From a virus, in the IMG/VR virus record IMGVR_UViG_3300032240_000260, positions 1 through 24,904 of that record: a DNA stretch of 24,904 bases; one strand, written 5' to 3'. Position 1 is the stretch's first letter. Every line of letters starts with the position of its first letter. Shown one piece after another: positions 24,861-24,904 of this stretch. Made by a program: the position numbers and the translations under genes. A model generated the notes under the pieces. The model had not been told where the DNA came from. It searched no databases and saw only the letters and a list, made by a program, of their open reading frames with translations.

Positions 24861-24904
24861 ATGTCACAAAATACAGAAGAAAACAAGCAAGATACCCGAG
24901 CTCC
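24861..24904 (+). CDS. Start of a downstream gene, cut by window edge, unknown product
   Basis: From ATG 24861 the frame is open to the edge and reads MSQNTEENKQDTRAP, a polar start with no recognisable family. An in-frame ATG at 24837 would add eight residues (MRTEEPNN). I prefer 24861 because a start at 24837 lies only 4 bases after the late-promoter-like site, at or before its expected transcription start. The other two promoters lie 20 and 22 bases before their genes, which suits 24861 (28 bases) better. An AGAAGAG at 24845-24851 could serve as a weak Shine-Dalgarno. Function cannot be judged from 14 codons. Confidence 0.5.
   Translation, partial: MSQNTEENKQDTRA

Overview
The window looks like the baseplate/tail-assembly part of the late region of an AT-rich, T4-like myovirus (Caudoviricetes), most likely a marine one. 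It carries a T4 gp55-type late sigma factor, the baseplate proteins gp53, gp25, gp6 and a gp5-type spike, and TATAAATA-like late promoters. It also carries the long modular structural protein style familiar from marine (cyanophage/SAR11-type) T4-like phages. The host cannot be read from this sequence. There are no tRNAs, CRISPR arrays, insertion sequences or integration genes.

Layout. At the left edge, on the minus strand, is the start-proximal part of the late sigma factor gene (gp55), cut by the window edge. A 77-base divergent intergenic region separates it from a long plus-strand operon. The operon order is: gp48/gp54-like tail-tube/baseplate junction protein; gp53 wedge protein; a 717-residue putative hub protein (gp27 position); a gp5-like spike without a visible lysozyme domain; gp25 wedge protein; a short gap with a second late promoter; a large gp6 wedge protein; and one open frame of 4971 codons that fills the last 60% of the window. 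A third late-promoter-like site overlaps the stop codon of the giant gene and precedes the first codons of another gene that runs off the right edge.

How the genes work together. gp55 would direct host RNA polymerase to the AATAAATA sites and so turn on this operon late in infection. The hub (717-aa protein) and spike (gp5-like) would form the centre of the baseplate. gp53, gp25 and gp6 would form the wedges around it, and the 355-aa protein would seat the first ring of the tail tube. The giant protein follows gp6 with a one-base stop/start overlap, where T4 has gp7 and gp8. It is read here as a peripheral baseplate or fibre-like protein: a conserved N-terminus, a cupredoxin-like domain without copper ligands, several carbohydrate-binding-like modules, an integrin-type FG-GAP propeller with large modules inserted into its blades, and a C-terminal chain of beta-sandwich repeats. 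That role is inference from position and domain style.

Most notable points: the 4971-aa protein itself; the repeated insertion of modules at the same loop of its propeller blades; the shared layout of the late promoters beside the sigma factor that should read them; the twelve-glycine tract in the tube-junction protein; and the lysozyme-less spike.
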